Below are positions 46,676 through 55,674 of a DNA stretch of 64,000 nucleotides, one piece after another. A program made the translations under genes and the position numbers. The DNA lies in assembly GCA_966674685.1 (NCBI GenBank), contig CBKWJC010000013.1, positions 24,227-88,226 of the forward strand, written 5' to 3'. The notes below the pieces were generated by a model. The model was not told the DNA's origin. It saw only the letters and a list, made by a program, of their open reading frames with translations, and did not search any database. Origin of the DNA: Thainema sp966674685. Lineage in GTDB: Bacteria; Cyanobacteriota; Cyanobacteriia; Phormidesmidales; Phormidesmidaceae. Positions within the stretch are counted from its first letter, which is position 1; each line of letters begins with the position of its first letter.

Positions 46676-46714
46676 AAAAAGAGAGAGGTTCTAGTCTAGA
46701 ACCTCTCTCTTTTT
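46676..46714. terminator. Strong bidirectional terminator between pgk and rpsF
   Basis: AAAAAGAGAGAGGTTCTAG pairs perfectly over 19 bp with its complement around a single T, and has T runs on both strands. Placed to end both convergent transcripts. Confidence 0.9.
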
Positions 46715-46737
46715 AAGTTTTAGGTTAAAACTGGAGC

Positions 46738-47049
46738 TTAAACCGCTTCGGCTTCTTCCTTCGGCAGATCTTGCTGGAGAGTTAGATAACGAAGTACATC
46801 GCCGCTGTAGCGCATCGCCTTTTGCATCACTGCGATCGCATCTCCAGGAGCTTCGTAGTTCATTTGGATATAAATCCCTTCGCGCTGGCGATCAATTTCA
46901 TAGGCCAAGCGACGCTTACCACGATGCTGGGTATCCAAAATATTGGCACCCTGCTCTTTCAAGATATCCTGAAACTTGACAATGGCCTGATCAACTTGCT
47001 CTTCTCCGAGATCAGATCGGAGGATATACATTGTTTCGTACTGGTTCAT
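46738..47049 (-). CDS. rpsF: 30S ribosomal protein S6
   Basis: 103 residues from ATG at 47049 (MNQYETMYILRSDLGEEQVD), chosen because AAGGAGAG precedes it and the family starts here; an upstream in-frame ATG adds 25 unrelated residues. Typical features: ILKEQGANILDTQHRGKRRL, then AYEIDRQREGIYIQMNYEA. Binds S18 and 16S rRNA in the small subunit platform. Confidence 0.97.
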   Translation of the reverse strand: MNQYETMYILRSDLGEEQVDQAIVKFQDILKEQGANILDTQHRGKRRLAYEIDRQREGIYIQMNYEAPGDAIAVMQKAMRYSGDVLRYLTLQQDLPKEEAEAV

Positions 47050-47208
47050 GAAAAACAAACTCTCCTTGTGGACACTAATGTGGCCTCTTCCAGTGCTAGC
47101 CTTAAAATTTAGGATTTTTGACAATAATCGGCAAATCTAAAAATTTTGTGAGCGGCTTCTGAAAAAGAGGCAAGGACTTACAATCATAACAATAAATTGG
47201 CAGGTGTT

Positions 47209-48039
47209 ATGGCTCAACGTTATGTCCGGGTACAAACCAAGGAGCAGGAAAAGCTGCACTATGGCTTACTCCAGCCGGATCGGCAGGTTAAAGCACTGGA
47301 CGCTCCCCCTTGGCTCGGTGGTCAACCAACCAGCCTGATTTTAGAACCAGACACCTACACAATGCTGGCTCCCTGTGCGCCGTCTAAAATTGTCGCCGTT
47401 GGCAAAAATTATGTAAAACACGCCGCCGAGATGGGTGGTGAGGTGCCGCAGGAGCCGCTGCTATTTCTCAAGCCGTCTACCACCGTAATTGCCTCCGGTA
47501 GCCCAATCATGCGCCCGCCCCAGTCGCAGCGGGTCGATTATGAAGGTGAACTGGCCCTAGTGATTGGTGAGCGCTGTGTTGATTGCTCAGTTGAAGAAGC
47601 CTATTCCTACATTTGGGGCTATACCATCGCCAATGACGTGACGGCGCGGGACTTTCAGCGGCGAGATAACCAGTGGACACGGGCTAAGGGTTTTGACACA
47701 TTTTGCCCGCTAGGCCCCTGGATCGTGCGCGAAGTTAGCCCTGGGGCACGACTACAAACGTTTTTGAATGATCAAGAAGAACCTGTGCAATCGGTGGGAA
47801 TCGACGAAATGGTGTTCTCGCCAGCGTTCTTGGTTTCGTACATCAGCCAAATTATGACGCTGTTTCCCGGTGATGTCATCCTGACGGGGACGCCTGAAGG
47901 GGTCGGAGCCATCGAAGAGGGTGACTACGTCAGCATTGAAATTGAAGGCATCGGTCGCTTGGAAAATCCAGTGCAGGCGCGCAAACCCGTGATGAGTTTA
48001 GGGGATTTGGCAGATATGGATACGGCTCCGGATGTTTAG
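47209..48039 (+). CDS. Fumarylacetoacetate hydrolase family protein
   Basis: 276 residues from ATG at 47209. The metal-binding pattern is in VDYEGELALVIGERC and YTIANDVTARDFQRRDNQW; GDVILTGTPEGVGAIEEGD is the conserved C-terminal signature. The family includes acylpyruvases, oxaloacetate decarboxylases and hydratases of aromatic catabolism; the exact reaction is not shown. Divergent from rpsF. Confidence 0.93.
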   Translation: MAQRYVRVQTKEQEKLHYGLLQPDRQVKALDAPPWLGGQPTSLILEPDTYTMLAPCAPSKIVAVGKNYVKHAAEMGGEVPQEPLLFLKPSTTVIASGSPIMRPPQSQRVDYEGELALVIGERCVDCSVEEAYSYIWGYTIANDVTARDFQRRDNQWTRAKGFDTFCPLGPWIVREVSPGARLQTFLNDQEEPVQSVGIDEMVFSPAFLVSYISQIMTLFPGDVILTGTPEGVGAIEEGDYVSIEIEGIGRLENPVQARKPVMSLGDLADMDTAPDV

Positions 48040-48064
48040 TGTGTTTTGGGGCGGCTATATCAGA

Positions 48065-48099
48065 AATCCCCAGTCATACACCATGTATCGCTGGGGATT
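48065..48099. terminator. Hairpin between convergent genes
   Basis: AATCCCCAG (48065-48073) pairs with CTGGGGATT (48091-48099) around a 17-nt loop. Placed to end the FAH-family gene and the convergent Tic20-like gene. Confidence 0.6.
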
Positions 48100-48125
48100 G
48101 TGTTTACCGATTCACCACTATTTCA

Positions 48126-48617
48126 TCAATGACGGGTCTGCACATAGGCGGCTTCTGAAACGACGGGGATTTCGGCGTACAGGCCACGAATAGTTTGAAC
48201 GATTGAGTAAATAACTGCGATCGCACCTCCTAGAAAAAGGGTGTTGAATACAACTTCTGTGATCAGGGCAGGGATGGCTCTAGCTGGCAATAGTGACCAT
48301 ACTAAACCGACAATCGATAGAGCAATCCCGATTAATAGAGCCTGCATCGTATTGAAACGAATGAAGTGAAGGATGCGATGGTTCCGCACCACGAGTAGAA
48401 AAAGCGCAAAGAAAATAACTAGTCCGCCAAACGGAATCGCTCGGCTAATTGCAGCATAAATGCCTAAAAATGGTAGCAGAGGAATCAAGATAAATTGAGC
48501 GGCTGGAAACATATCGAAAAAAGGGCCACTATACTCAAGCGCCTCCATTAGCGGCAGCAGATACACTAGACAAGACCAAAATCGATCAAGTGCATTATTA
48601 CGCCCACGCCAAACCAT
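48126..48617 (-). CDS. Tic20-like membrane protein, paralogue 1
   Basis: 163 residues with four hydrophobic helices. The pattern LDRFWSCLVYLLPLMEAL, VIFFALFLLVVRNHRILHFI, RFNTMQALLIGI and the final GLYAEIPVVSEAA matches cyanobacterial Tic20-family proteins, relatives of the chloroplast protein-import channel component. Role in cyanobacteria is unclear. A second paralogue lies upstream on the same strand after an 80-bp gap. Confidence 0.85.
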   Translation of the reverse strand: MVWRGRNNALDRFWSCLVYLLPLMEALEYSGPFFDMFPAAQFILIPLLPFLGIYAAISRAIPFGGLVIFFALFLLVVRNHRILHFIRFNTMQALLIGIALSIVGLVWSLLPARAIPALITEVVFNTLFLGGAIAVIYSIVQTIRGLYAEIPVVSEAAYVQTRH

Positions 48618-48697
48618 AGGTAATGAATTCCTCTACGTGTGTCTAAACAGGGTGCCATTCAATCCATCCAATCGAAAAGCTATCTGGCCTGATGGAG

Positions 48698-49180
48698 CTA
48701 TCGAGGAAGCTGAGCATTAACAGCATCTGAGATGGCTGGAATTTCAGCATACTGTCCCCGAACAGCCTGGACAACCGCTGCAATAATACAAGCGGTTAGT
48801 CCCAGAAAGACCGTATTAAACAAGGTTTCCATCAGCAAACCTTGACCAATTGCCGGAACTAGGATGCCTAAGATCAGACGGCAAACAATCAGGATGATGT
48901 CTAGCAGAATCGCCTGTAGGACGTTGAATCGAATAAAGTGACTGACGCTGTCGTTGCGAACAACCAGTAAAAATAGAGCAAAGAAAATAGCAATGCCCGC
49001 AAACGGAATGGTGTTGTAAAGCACCAGGACGGGTGAGATCGGCAGCAATAGATTTTGGAGGATAGGAAACTGCTTAAACAGGGGAATGCCAAATACAATG
49101 CCGTCAGCTAGCGGCAGCAAATAGGCCATGCAGCTAAAAATGCGATCGGGAACTGGCGTAGACTCATTCCAAGACATCAA
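48698..49180 (-). CDS. Tic20-like membrane protein, paralogue 2
   Basis: 160 residues. Same layout as the neighbouring paralogue: PDRIFSCMAYLLPLADGIVF, IFFALFLLVVRNDSVSHFIR, FNVLQAILLDI and the final GQYAEIPAISDAV. The two are a tandem duplication that has diverged. First gene of the pair. Confidence 0.85.
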   Translation of the reverse strand: MMSWNESTPVPDRIFSCMAYLLPLADGIVFGIPLFKQFPILQNLLLPISPVLVLYNTIPFAGIAIFFALFLLVVRNDSVSHFIRFNVLQAILLDIILIVCRLILGILVPAIGQGLLMETLFNTVFLGLTACIIAAVVQAVRGQYAEIPAISDAVNAQLPR

Positions 49181-49534
49181 GGATCTCCTTAAATCGTTTC
49201 TGACTGTTTTTGAATGACGGATCTGAATCGCTTAACGGAGTTACAGCAGATTATAGCCATCGCCACTTTGGTTGAGACATTTACGAGATCCAACATTCAA
49301 ACGTTGAACGTCTTCAGAATTTTCCAACGTCCTCACCCATGTGACTAGTGCTAACAATGCAATCCTACGTTACAGAATAGCGCAGCTGATCCCTGGATTT
49401 CTTCGCAGGTCTTTCACAATTCGCCGGACAGCATTGACCGAGCGGGCTTTAATCAGGAGACATCTTTAGAGCAGGGACACGGCATGCCGTGTCCCTACGG
49501 CTGAACGGTTGACAGGTGATTTAAGTCACTATCC
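49181..49534. other. Intergenic region after the FHA-PBP gene
   Basis: 354 bp between the Tic20 paralogue 2 start and the end of the PBP gene. It holds a perfect palindrome at 49473-49496 and otherwise nothing that I can name; the Tic20 promoter should be in its left part. Confidence 0.5.
49473..49496. repeat. Perfect 24-bp palindrome, AGGGACACGGCA
   Basis: AGGGACACGGCA followed directly by its exact complement TGCCGTGTCCCT. Palindromes with this wording are widespread in Nostocales and relatives (from memory). Just after the PBP gene. Confidence 0.85.
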
Positions 49535-51808
49535 TTACTGAACCGCGCGATTCATATAGTCGCCCCAAACGGTTGCGGCTTGGGCACTACTGCCGTCGGT
49601 CGGCGTGTTGTCGTCATTCCCCAACCAGACGCCTGTTACCAGTTCGCGACTGGGAACAAACCCGACGAACCAGAGATCCTTGTTGTCGTTGGTGGTACCT
49701 GTTTTCCCGGCTTCTCCTAAACCCAGGGCTGCACTGCGCCCAGTGCCATACTGCACCACACCCTGCATGAGGCCAACCAGCGTATTGGCCACTTCTGGCG
49801 ACATGACGGGAACGTCCGCTTCACTGTCTAACCCCTGGTCATAAATCACGCGGCAGGTGGTGTAGTCTGATGGGTTCTCGCAGTCGGAGCCGTCAAGAAT
49901 GCGGCTGATCGTATGGGGACGGTTGCGAAACCCTTCATTTGCGATCGCACCAAATGCACCCGTCAGTTCTAGTAACGTCACCTCACTTTGACCCAGCACC
50001 AACCCTGGAACCGCCTGTAGCTCAGACTCAATGCCCAATCTGCGAGCCGCTTGAATCACGCTATTGAGGCCCGTTTCCTGGGCAATTCGCAGCGCCACCA
50101 CGTTTTCCGACTGGGCCAGTCCGGCATACATATCTAGACTCCCGCCACCAGCCCGACAGCCATCAAACTGCTGTCCCTGCCAAACCAGGGGCGAGCAAGA
50201 AAACGTAGCTCCGGGCGAGATGCCCTGCTCCAGAGCTGCGCCGTAGGCAAACACCTTAAACGTTGATCCGGGTTGCCGTAGAGCCTGAGTGGCGCGGTTG
50301 AACTGGCTTTGACCGTAATCCACACCGCCCGCCATTGCCAACACGCTGCCGTCCGTGAAGTCCAGCGTCACTACGGCTCCTTCGCTAAAGCCATAGCTGC
50401 GACCATCGGTTTGTACGGCTTCTTCCAGAGCTAATTCGGCCTGAGCCTGCATGTCCAGATCTAGCTCGGTTTCGACAATAAAGTTGCCTTCCTGGGCCAC
50501 CTGAGTCCCCAGCAAATCTTCGATTTCAGCGAAGACTTGATCATAAAAATAGGGCGCAATCGTGCTTTCCAGGTCTTCCCGTGCTCTAGGCGAAATTTCA
50601 ATTCGCGATCGCCGCGCTCGCTGTGCCTCTTCTTGGCTGATCATGCCGAGTTTCAACATGTTGTTGATCACCCGATTGCGTAGGTCAATTGCGGTTTGAT
50701 AGTCTCGTACCGGATTGAACGCATTTGGGGCAGGCAAAATTCCGGCCAGGGTTGCCGCTTCTGAAATTGTTAGATCGCTAGCAGACTTACCAAAGTAAAA
50801 CTGGGCAGCATCCTCAAACCCATAGTTGCCGCTGCCCAGGTAGACCCGGTTCAAGTAGGTCAACATCAGCGAGTCTTTGCTGTAAAACGTTTCCATTTTC
50901 AGCGCTACAATCGCTTCCCGCAGTTTGCGACCCGCCGTATCCTCGGTGCCAACGTAATCCCGGAAAATATTGCGGGCTAACTGCTGGGTGACGGTACTTC
51001 CCCCCTCACGAATCTCACCGTCCCGAATATTGGTGACTAACGCGCGGACAATACCAATCGGATCAACGCCCTGATGCCAGTAGAAACGGGAATCTTCCGA
51101 GGCAATCACGGCTTGGGGTAAGTAGGACGAATAGTCTGAGAGCTGGGGAAATTCAACGTGGACTTGGGTGTTCGGCTCTCTGAGCGGCGTTTCGCCATCT
51201 CGCGCATAAACAATGACTGGCCCCTGTACCGACGACGGTATGGGTCGCGTCGAAAACTTTGTCCATTCTACGCCGATCAGCAGTACAGCTAGTCCGGTTA
51301 GACCTGAAATTCCATAAAGGCCATAGCGCAGCGTTTTGAGATACCACGGCGGCGGATCGAGGTACTGAACCCGTACCGATTCGGCCAGTTCCGGCGGGCC
51401 AAGGGTAAAGCTGGTTTGATGGCGTAGCGGCACTTCGGCTACGCGCTGTTTGCCGCGATAAATGCCGTTGGTCGAATTTTCGTCATGCAGAACGTAGCGA
51501 TGTCGTCCCTGTCCCTCGCGCCGTACCGAGAGGTGAACCTGGCTAACAATCGGGTTCCGCACCACGATGTCACAGGAGCGCGAACTACGACCGAGGACAT
51601 AGTAGTCGCCTAGGAGTGGGTATTCTTCGCTCTTTTGGTTGCGATCGTCCTGGATCAGCAGTTTGGCAACTCGGGAATCTGGCTTCAGCGCCAGCTTGGA
51701 AAAATCGACCTTAGCCTGAACTGTCTGGAACGCTTGGGTAATAGCGCCCAAAATGGTGGCTCGCGGTGGCGTTTGCTTTGGAGGTTGGGGAGGTTGGGGA
51801 GAGGACAT
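49535..51808 (-). CDS. Class A penicillin-binding protein with N-terminal FHA domain
   Basis: 757 residues from ATG at 51808. A cytoplasmic FHA domain (about 60-150; YVLGRSSRSCDIVV, HDENSTNGIY) precedes one membrane helix (about 163-183). Outside: glycosyltransferase (GT51) with catalytic Glu in AVIASEDSRFYWHQGVDP and GGSTVTQQLARNIF, and transpeptidase with GSTFKVFAYG (SxxK), SENVVAL (SxN) and GKTGTTNDNKD (KTG). It makes and cross-links peptidoglycan. The FHA fusion suggests control by a threonine kinase. All catalytic motifs are present. Confidence 0.95.
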   Translation of the reverse strand: MSSPQPPQPPKQTPPRATILGAITQAFQTVQAKVDFSKLALKPDSRVAKLLIQDDRNQKSEEYPLLGDYYVLGRSSRSCDIVVRNPIVSQVHLSVRREGQGRHRYVLHDENSTNGIYRGKQRVAEVPLRHQTSFTLGPPELAESVRVQYLDPPPWYLKTLRYGLYGISGLTGLAVLLIGVEWTKFSTRPIPSSVQGPVIVYARDGETPLREPNTQVHVEFPQLSDYSSYLPQAVIASEDSRFYWHQGVDPIGIVRALVTNIRDGEIREGGSTVTQQLARNIFRDYVGTEDTAGRKLREAIVALKMETFYSKDSLMLTYLNRVYLGSGNYGFEDAAQFYFGKSASDLTISEAATLAGILPAPNAFNPVRDYQTAIDLRNRVINNMLKLGMISQEEAQRARRSRIEISPRAREDLESTIAPYFYDQVFAEIEDLLGTQVAQEGNFIVETELDLDMQAQAELALEEAVQTDGRSYGFSEGAVVTLDFTDGSVLAMAGGVDYGQSQFNRATQALRQPGSTFKVFAYGAALEQGISPGATFSCSPLVWQGQQFDGCRAGGGSLDMYAGLAQSENVVALRIAQETGLNSVIQAARRLGIESELQAVPGLVLGQSEVTLLELTGAFGAIANEGFRNRPHTISRILDGSDCENPSDYTTCRVIYDQGLDSEADVPVMSPEVANTLVGLMQGVVQYGTGRSAALGLGEAGKTGTTNDNKDLWFVGFVPSRELVTGVWLGNDDNTPTDGSSAQAATVWGDYMNRAVQ

Positions 51809-52046
51809 ACAACGTGCCTGCAAAGCGGCAAACAGTGGGCATGAACAATTAGGCTGACAAAATAATCAACCTAGAGAGAGGCTATTCCGGCATTGTACCC
51901 AATCATTTTGAAATGTTGCTGCGATCGCATTATTGATAGCTACCCCCAACATATTGTTAATGGACGAGTGCGGTGTGCGGCGTGCAGTGTGACAAGAAGA
52001 AGTAAAACTGATGCCGCCGCTGGCGTTCCGTCTTGAAGTCCAATTT

Positions 52047-52121
52047 GTATAAAGTCGGGTTGGAAACCCAGAATTATGTTTTATGAAACATAAATTGGGT
52101 TCTTATACACAAATTTGATAT
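52047..52121. mobile_element. MITE-like palindromic element, copy E (decayed)
   Basis: About 75 bp: TATAAAGTCGGGTTGGAAAC, CCA arm, shortened core (ATGTTTTATGAAACAT), AATTGGGTTCTTATACACAA, then ATTTGATAT. Inner arms and right end match copy A; the left end and core are changed. Confidence 0.7.
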
Positions 52122-52342
52122 CAGTTACTGAATTACCGTCTCTGTTAGCATCTCTAAGGGGACAATCCGCTTCGGACGCTGAGTGGGCTAGGTGACGCGA
52201 TGAATCAACTATCACGCTTAATTGGTGCGCTTGATTGGGTGGAGACTGAGGGCGTTGATATTTGGCAGAACACCTATGGTACTTGACAGATGATAACTGG
52301 CAGAACGTCATGATGATGCAACCGCAAATCTTCGCAAATCTT

Positions 52343-52377
52343 AAAGCGCTGACTGACCTAGCAAAGTCAGCGCTTTT
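52343..52377. terminator. Orphan terminator hairpin
   Basis: AAAGCGCTGACT (52343-52354) pairs perfectly over 12 bp with AGTCAGCGCTTT (52365-52376) around a 10-nt loop, followed by T. No gene ends nearby on either strand (nearest are divergent), so it may terminate a small RNA. Confidence 0.7.
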
Positions 52378-52699
52378 GATTATCGCTTACGATGGCTGAA
52401 CAATTTTCCAGAGCTTCCAGTTGAGCCTATTGAGCAGATGGGCACAATTACAATATGGGCACAGTCACAGAATGGACACCATTACAGTAGTCGAATACTG
52501 TAGTCGAATACCGTCATCGAAGCGATTTAGATCGGGTTTAAATCTGGTTGAGTCTGACGCGATCGCAACTTACACTCCCAGATTAGTCATTGCGTACCAT
52601 ACTCAATTTGTCCTAAAAATAATCCAGAGAACAACAGTTTCAGATTGTTCTCGATCCGTCCTCGCTCATCCGTCCGCAATAATATAGTTCTCGCTCATC

Positions 52700-52745
52700 T
52701 GTCCTCGCTTATACAGTTCTCACTAATACAGTTCTCACTAATACC
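52700..52745. repeat. Tandem ACAGTTCTCACTAAT repeats
   Basis: ACAGTTCTCACTAAT occurs twice in a row with a degenerate third neighbour, and related words (GTTCTCGCTCATCTGTCC) lie just to the left. Low-complexity promoter-side DNA. Confidence 0.55.
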
Positions 52746-52870
52746 GTCCACTCCAAAACACTCCAGCCAAACATTGGATGTTTACGATTGGCCTAGTTTG
52801 CAGAGTGCATCTCGGTCATTTTAACCATAAAACCTTTTAATACTATTTTTCTCAAGAGAAGCTGAAGCTG

Positions 52871-55672
52871 ATGAACCAAACCGCTGACCATCAGTTTGAC
52901 GAATTTCCTTCTGTTCCTCAGTCCGATGAACTAACCACTGCGATCGCTTGTCGAATTCGAGCCGACGGCACTACGCTGGCGGTGAATGCGGCAATTGAAC
53001 CATTAGCCGGATACAAGCCCGAAGATTTGATGGCTCGCCAGTGGTGGCAAATCCTTCATCCGGGGGAAGGAGCGCGGCTTGAGTCGTTATTGCACGCCCT
53101 AGCCCAAGCTGGGTCTGTAACGGGCTATGAATTGACTCTGATCACGCAAAATGGCCAGGCTCATGCGACCTGCTGGAACTTCATGGCTGTTCCCGATTCA
53201 CAGGGACAGATGGTAGAAATTGTCGGGTTTGGCCATCTGCAAAGCTGTTCTACCTATCGGCTGCAAGCTCGTCCCCAGCACATGGAGACGAACCGCGAAC
53301 GGCTGATTCACCACATTAATCAGCAAATTCATCAATCGCTTGACCTGAGCGAAATTTTGCAGACAACGGTCAGAGAAGCGCGGCAGTACCTGGAGTGCGA
53401 TCGCGTAATTGTCTACCAGCTTCAGGACGGCAAGGCCGGAGTTGTCCTGGCTGAATCGGCTGATCCGCACTGGCCGTCCATCCAGTCCCAAACGATTGAA
53501 GACTGTGATTTTACTGATCAGTATGCCGAACAGTATGCTCAAGGCCGTGTGCAGGCTATCACGGATGTTCAAGCGGCGGGATTGACGCCCTGCCATCGAG
53601 ACATGCTGTTGGGCTTGCAGGTGCGAGCCAACTTGGTCGTGTCGATTGTGCAAAATCAGCGACTGTGGGGACTGCTGATTGCCCATCAGTGCGGTAATCC
53701 GCGTCAGTGGCAGGTATCTGAAGTTGAGTTTTTGACGCATATTGCCACCCAGGCCGCGATCGCAATTCAAAAATCGCAGCTTTATCAACAGGCTCAAGCT
53801 GAACTTCAACATCGCCAGCAAGCTCGGGCTGCGCTGAGCGTCAGGCTGCGACAGGAGCGTCTGCTGGCTGTCATCACCCAGCGCATTCGCCAGTCTCTCG
53901 ATCTCAACGTCGTTCTGCAAACAACTGTGGCCGAGGTGCGGGAGTTTATTCAAACCGATCGGGTAATTCTCTATCGGTTTAATCCCGACTGGAGCGGTGT
54001 CGTGGCCGTAGAGTCGGTTCTATCGCCCTGGATGTCGCTGCTAAATCGGACGATTCACGACCCCTGCTTCGAGAAAAAAGAGCATACCTCACGCTACCAG
54101 CAGGGACGCACCCACACCATTAGCGACATTTATGCGGCAGGACTCAATCCGTGCTACTTAAACATGTTGGCGAGTTTCCAGGTGCGCTCCAACCTGGTCG
54201 TGCCGATTTTGCAAGACGACAATCTGTGGGGACTGCTGATTGCCCATCACTGCCGTGCGCCTCGACAGTGGCAATCCTGGGAAGTGGATTTACTGCGGCA
54301 GCTAGCGGATCAGGTTGCCATTGCCCTCCAGCAGGCCGAACTCTATCGGCAGGTGCAAACGCTCAACAGTAGCCTAGAGCAAACAGTGGTGCGCCGGACG
54401 CAGCAGCTGCAGCAAGCCCTCAAGTTTGAAGCTCTGATTCGCCGGATTACCGATACCGTCCGCAGTAGTTTAGACGAAGACCAAATTCTCGACAGCGCGG
54501 TTCACGAACTAGGCGCGGCGCTTGATGTGATGGCCTGCAATACGGGCATTTATGACAGCACACAGCAGTCTATTTTTATCAGCCACGAATATACGACTGT
54601 GCTGCCGCCGATCCGAGGCACCGTGCATCCCGTGACTGAAGCCAATTATCTGGACTACCAGATACTGAAGGGGGTGGCCATTCAAGCCTGCGATTTAGGC
54701 ACGGACACGATTCGCGATTTGCAGCGGCAATATACGATCCTGGCTTGCCCAATGGCTGATGATCAGGGCATTTTGGGCAGTTTGTGGCTGCTGCGACCAG
54801 CCGATCAGGTGTTTGAACCGGAGGAACAGCGACTGGTACAGCAGATTGCCAATCACTGTGCGATCGCACTGCGGCAGGCTCGTCTCTATAAAGCCGCTCA
54901 AAATCAGGTTGAGGAACTGGAACTGCTCAATCAGCTCAAAGACGATTTTCTCAGTACGGTTTCCCATGAGCTGCGGACACCGATGTCCAGCATTCAAATG
55001 GCGGCTGAGATGATCAATGTTCACTTGCGGCAGCAGGGCCTGCTCAAGGATGAGCTGGAAGAACAGCCAACGGTGCCCCTGGCCCGCTATCTAGCCATTT
55101 TGTATCAGGAATGTCAGCGGGAAATTGGGTTGATTAACGATCTGCTTGACCTGTCTCGCCTTGATGCCCAAACGGAGCCGCTGGCGCTGATGCCGATTCA
55201 GCCCCAGTTTTGGCTCGCTCATATTGCTGAACCCTTCATTGAACGCACTCGGCAAAATACTCAACAGCTACGGTTTATGCTTCCCGAGCAGCTACCCAGC
55301 TTGGAGACCGATGTGTCTTACTTTGAGCGCATTTTTTCAGAACTGCTCACCAATGCCTGCAAATACACACCACCCCATGCAACGATTACGCTCGCAGCTT
55401 ATGCAACCGACGATGACTTAATTGTGCAGGTCGAAAACTCCGGCATTGAAATTGCCGAAACCGAACGCGATCGCATTTTTGATCGGTTCTATCGCATTCC
55501 CAGCAACGACCCGTGGCGACATGAGGGAACGGGCTTGGGATTAGCCCTGGTGAAGAAGCTAGTGGAGTATTTGGGCGGATCAATCCGGCTAGAAAGCGGC
55601 AATCAGCGCACCTGTTTCATTGTTCAACTGCCGCTCGTCTCCAATCAGGTGGAAGATACCGAATGTAACTAG
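52871..55672 (+). CDS. Sensor histidine kinase: PAS, three GAF domains (two cyanobacteriochrome-like), HisKA, HATPase
   Basis: 933 residues. PAS about 20-125; GAF1 about 155-300; GAF2 about 335-490; GAF3 about 530-672; HisKA with His699 (TVSHELRTPM); ATP domain to about 925 (LLTNACKYT; GTGLGLALVKKL). GAF1 has the Cys241-His242 pair in AAGLTPCHRDML; GAF2 has Cys428-Tyr429 in AAGLNPCYLNML and a DPCF motif with Cys399. These are positions of bilin attachment in cyanobacteriochromes, so it may be a photoreceptor kinase (inference). No receiver domain. The stop is 2 bp before MITE-like copy F. Confidence 0.9.
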   Translation: MNQTADHQFDEFPSVPQSDELTTAIACRIRADGTTLAVNAAIEPLAGYKPEDLMARQWWQILHPGEGARLESLLHALAQAGSVTGYELTLITQNGQAHATCWNFMAVPDSQGQMVEIVGFGHLQSCSTYRLQARPQHMETNRERLIHHINQQIHQSLDLSEILQTTVREARQYLECDRVIVYQLQDGKAGVVLAESADPHWPSIQSQTIEDCDFTDQYAEQYAQGRVQAITDVQAAGLTPCHRDMLLGLQVRANLVVSIVQNQRLWGLLIAHQCGNPRQWQVSEVEFLTHIATQAAIAIQKSQLYQQAQAELQHRQQARAALSVRLRQERLLAVITQRIRQSLDLNVVLQTTVAEVREFIQTDRVILYRFNPDWSGVVAVESVLSPWMSLLNRTIHDPCFEKKEHTSRYQQGRTHTISDIYAAGLNPCYLNMLASFQVRSNLVVPILQDDNLWGLLIAHHCRAPRQWQSWEVDLLRQLADQVAIALQQAELYRQVQTLNSSLEQTVVRRTQQLQQALKFEALIRRITDTVRSSLDEDQILDSAVHELGAALDVMACNTGIYDSTQQSIFISHEYTTVLPPIRGTVHPVTEANYLDYQILKGVAIQACDLGTDTIRDLQRQYTILACPMADDQGILGSLWLLRPADQVFEPEEQRLVQQIANHCAIALRQARLYKAAQNQVEELELLNQLKDDFLSTVSHELRTPMSSIQMAAEMINVHLRQQGLLKDELEEQPTVPLARYLAILYQECQREIGLINDLLDLSRLDAQTEPLALMPIQPQFWLAHIAEPFIERTRQNTQQLRFMLPEQLPSLETDVSYFERIFSELLTNACKYTPPHATITLAAYATDDDLIVQVENSGIEIAETERDRIFDRFYRIPSNDPWRHEGTGLGLALVKKLVEYLGGSIRLESGNQRTCFIVQLPLVSNQVEDTECN

Positions 55673-55674
55673 AA

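Larger units (their letters stand above)
51809..52870. other. 1.06-kb intergenic region, repeat-rich
   Basis: The longest gap in the window, between divergent genes. It holds MITE-like copy E (52047-52121), an orphan terminator (52343-52377), short direct repeats at about 52485-52520 and 52640-52745, and the promoter of the GAF-rich kinase. No supported coding frame. Confidence 0.55.

Noticed and set aside
53198..53953. 251-codon open frame antisense to the GAF-rich kinase
   Set aside because: Shadow of the GAF coding sequence; no ribosome binding site and no protein-like pattern.
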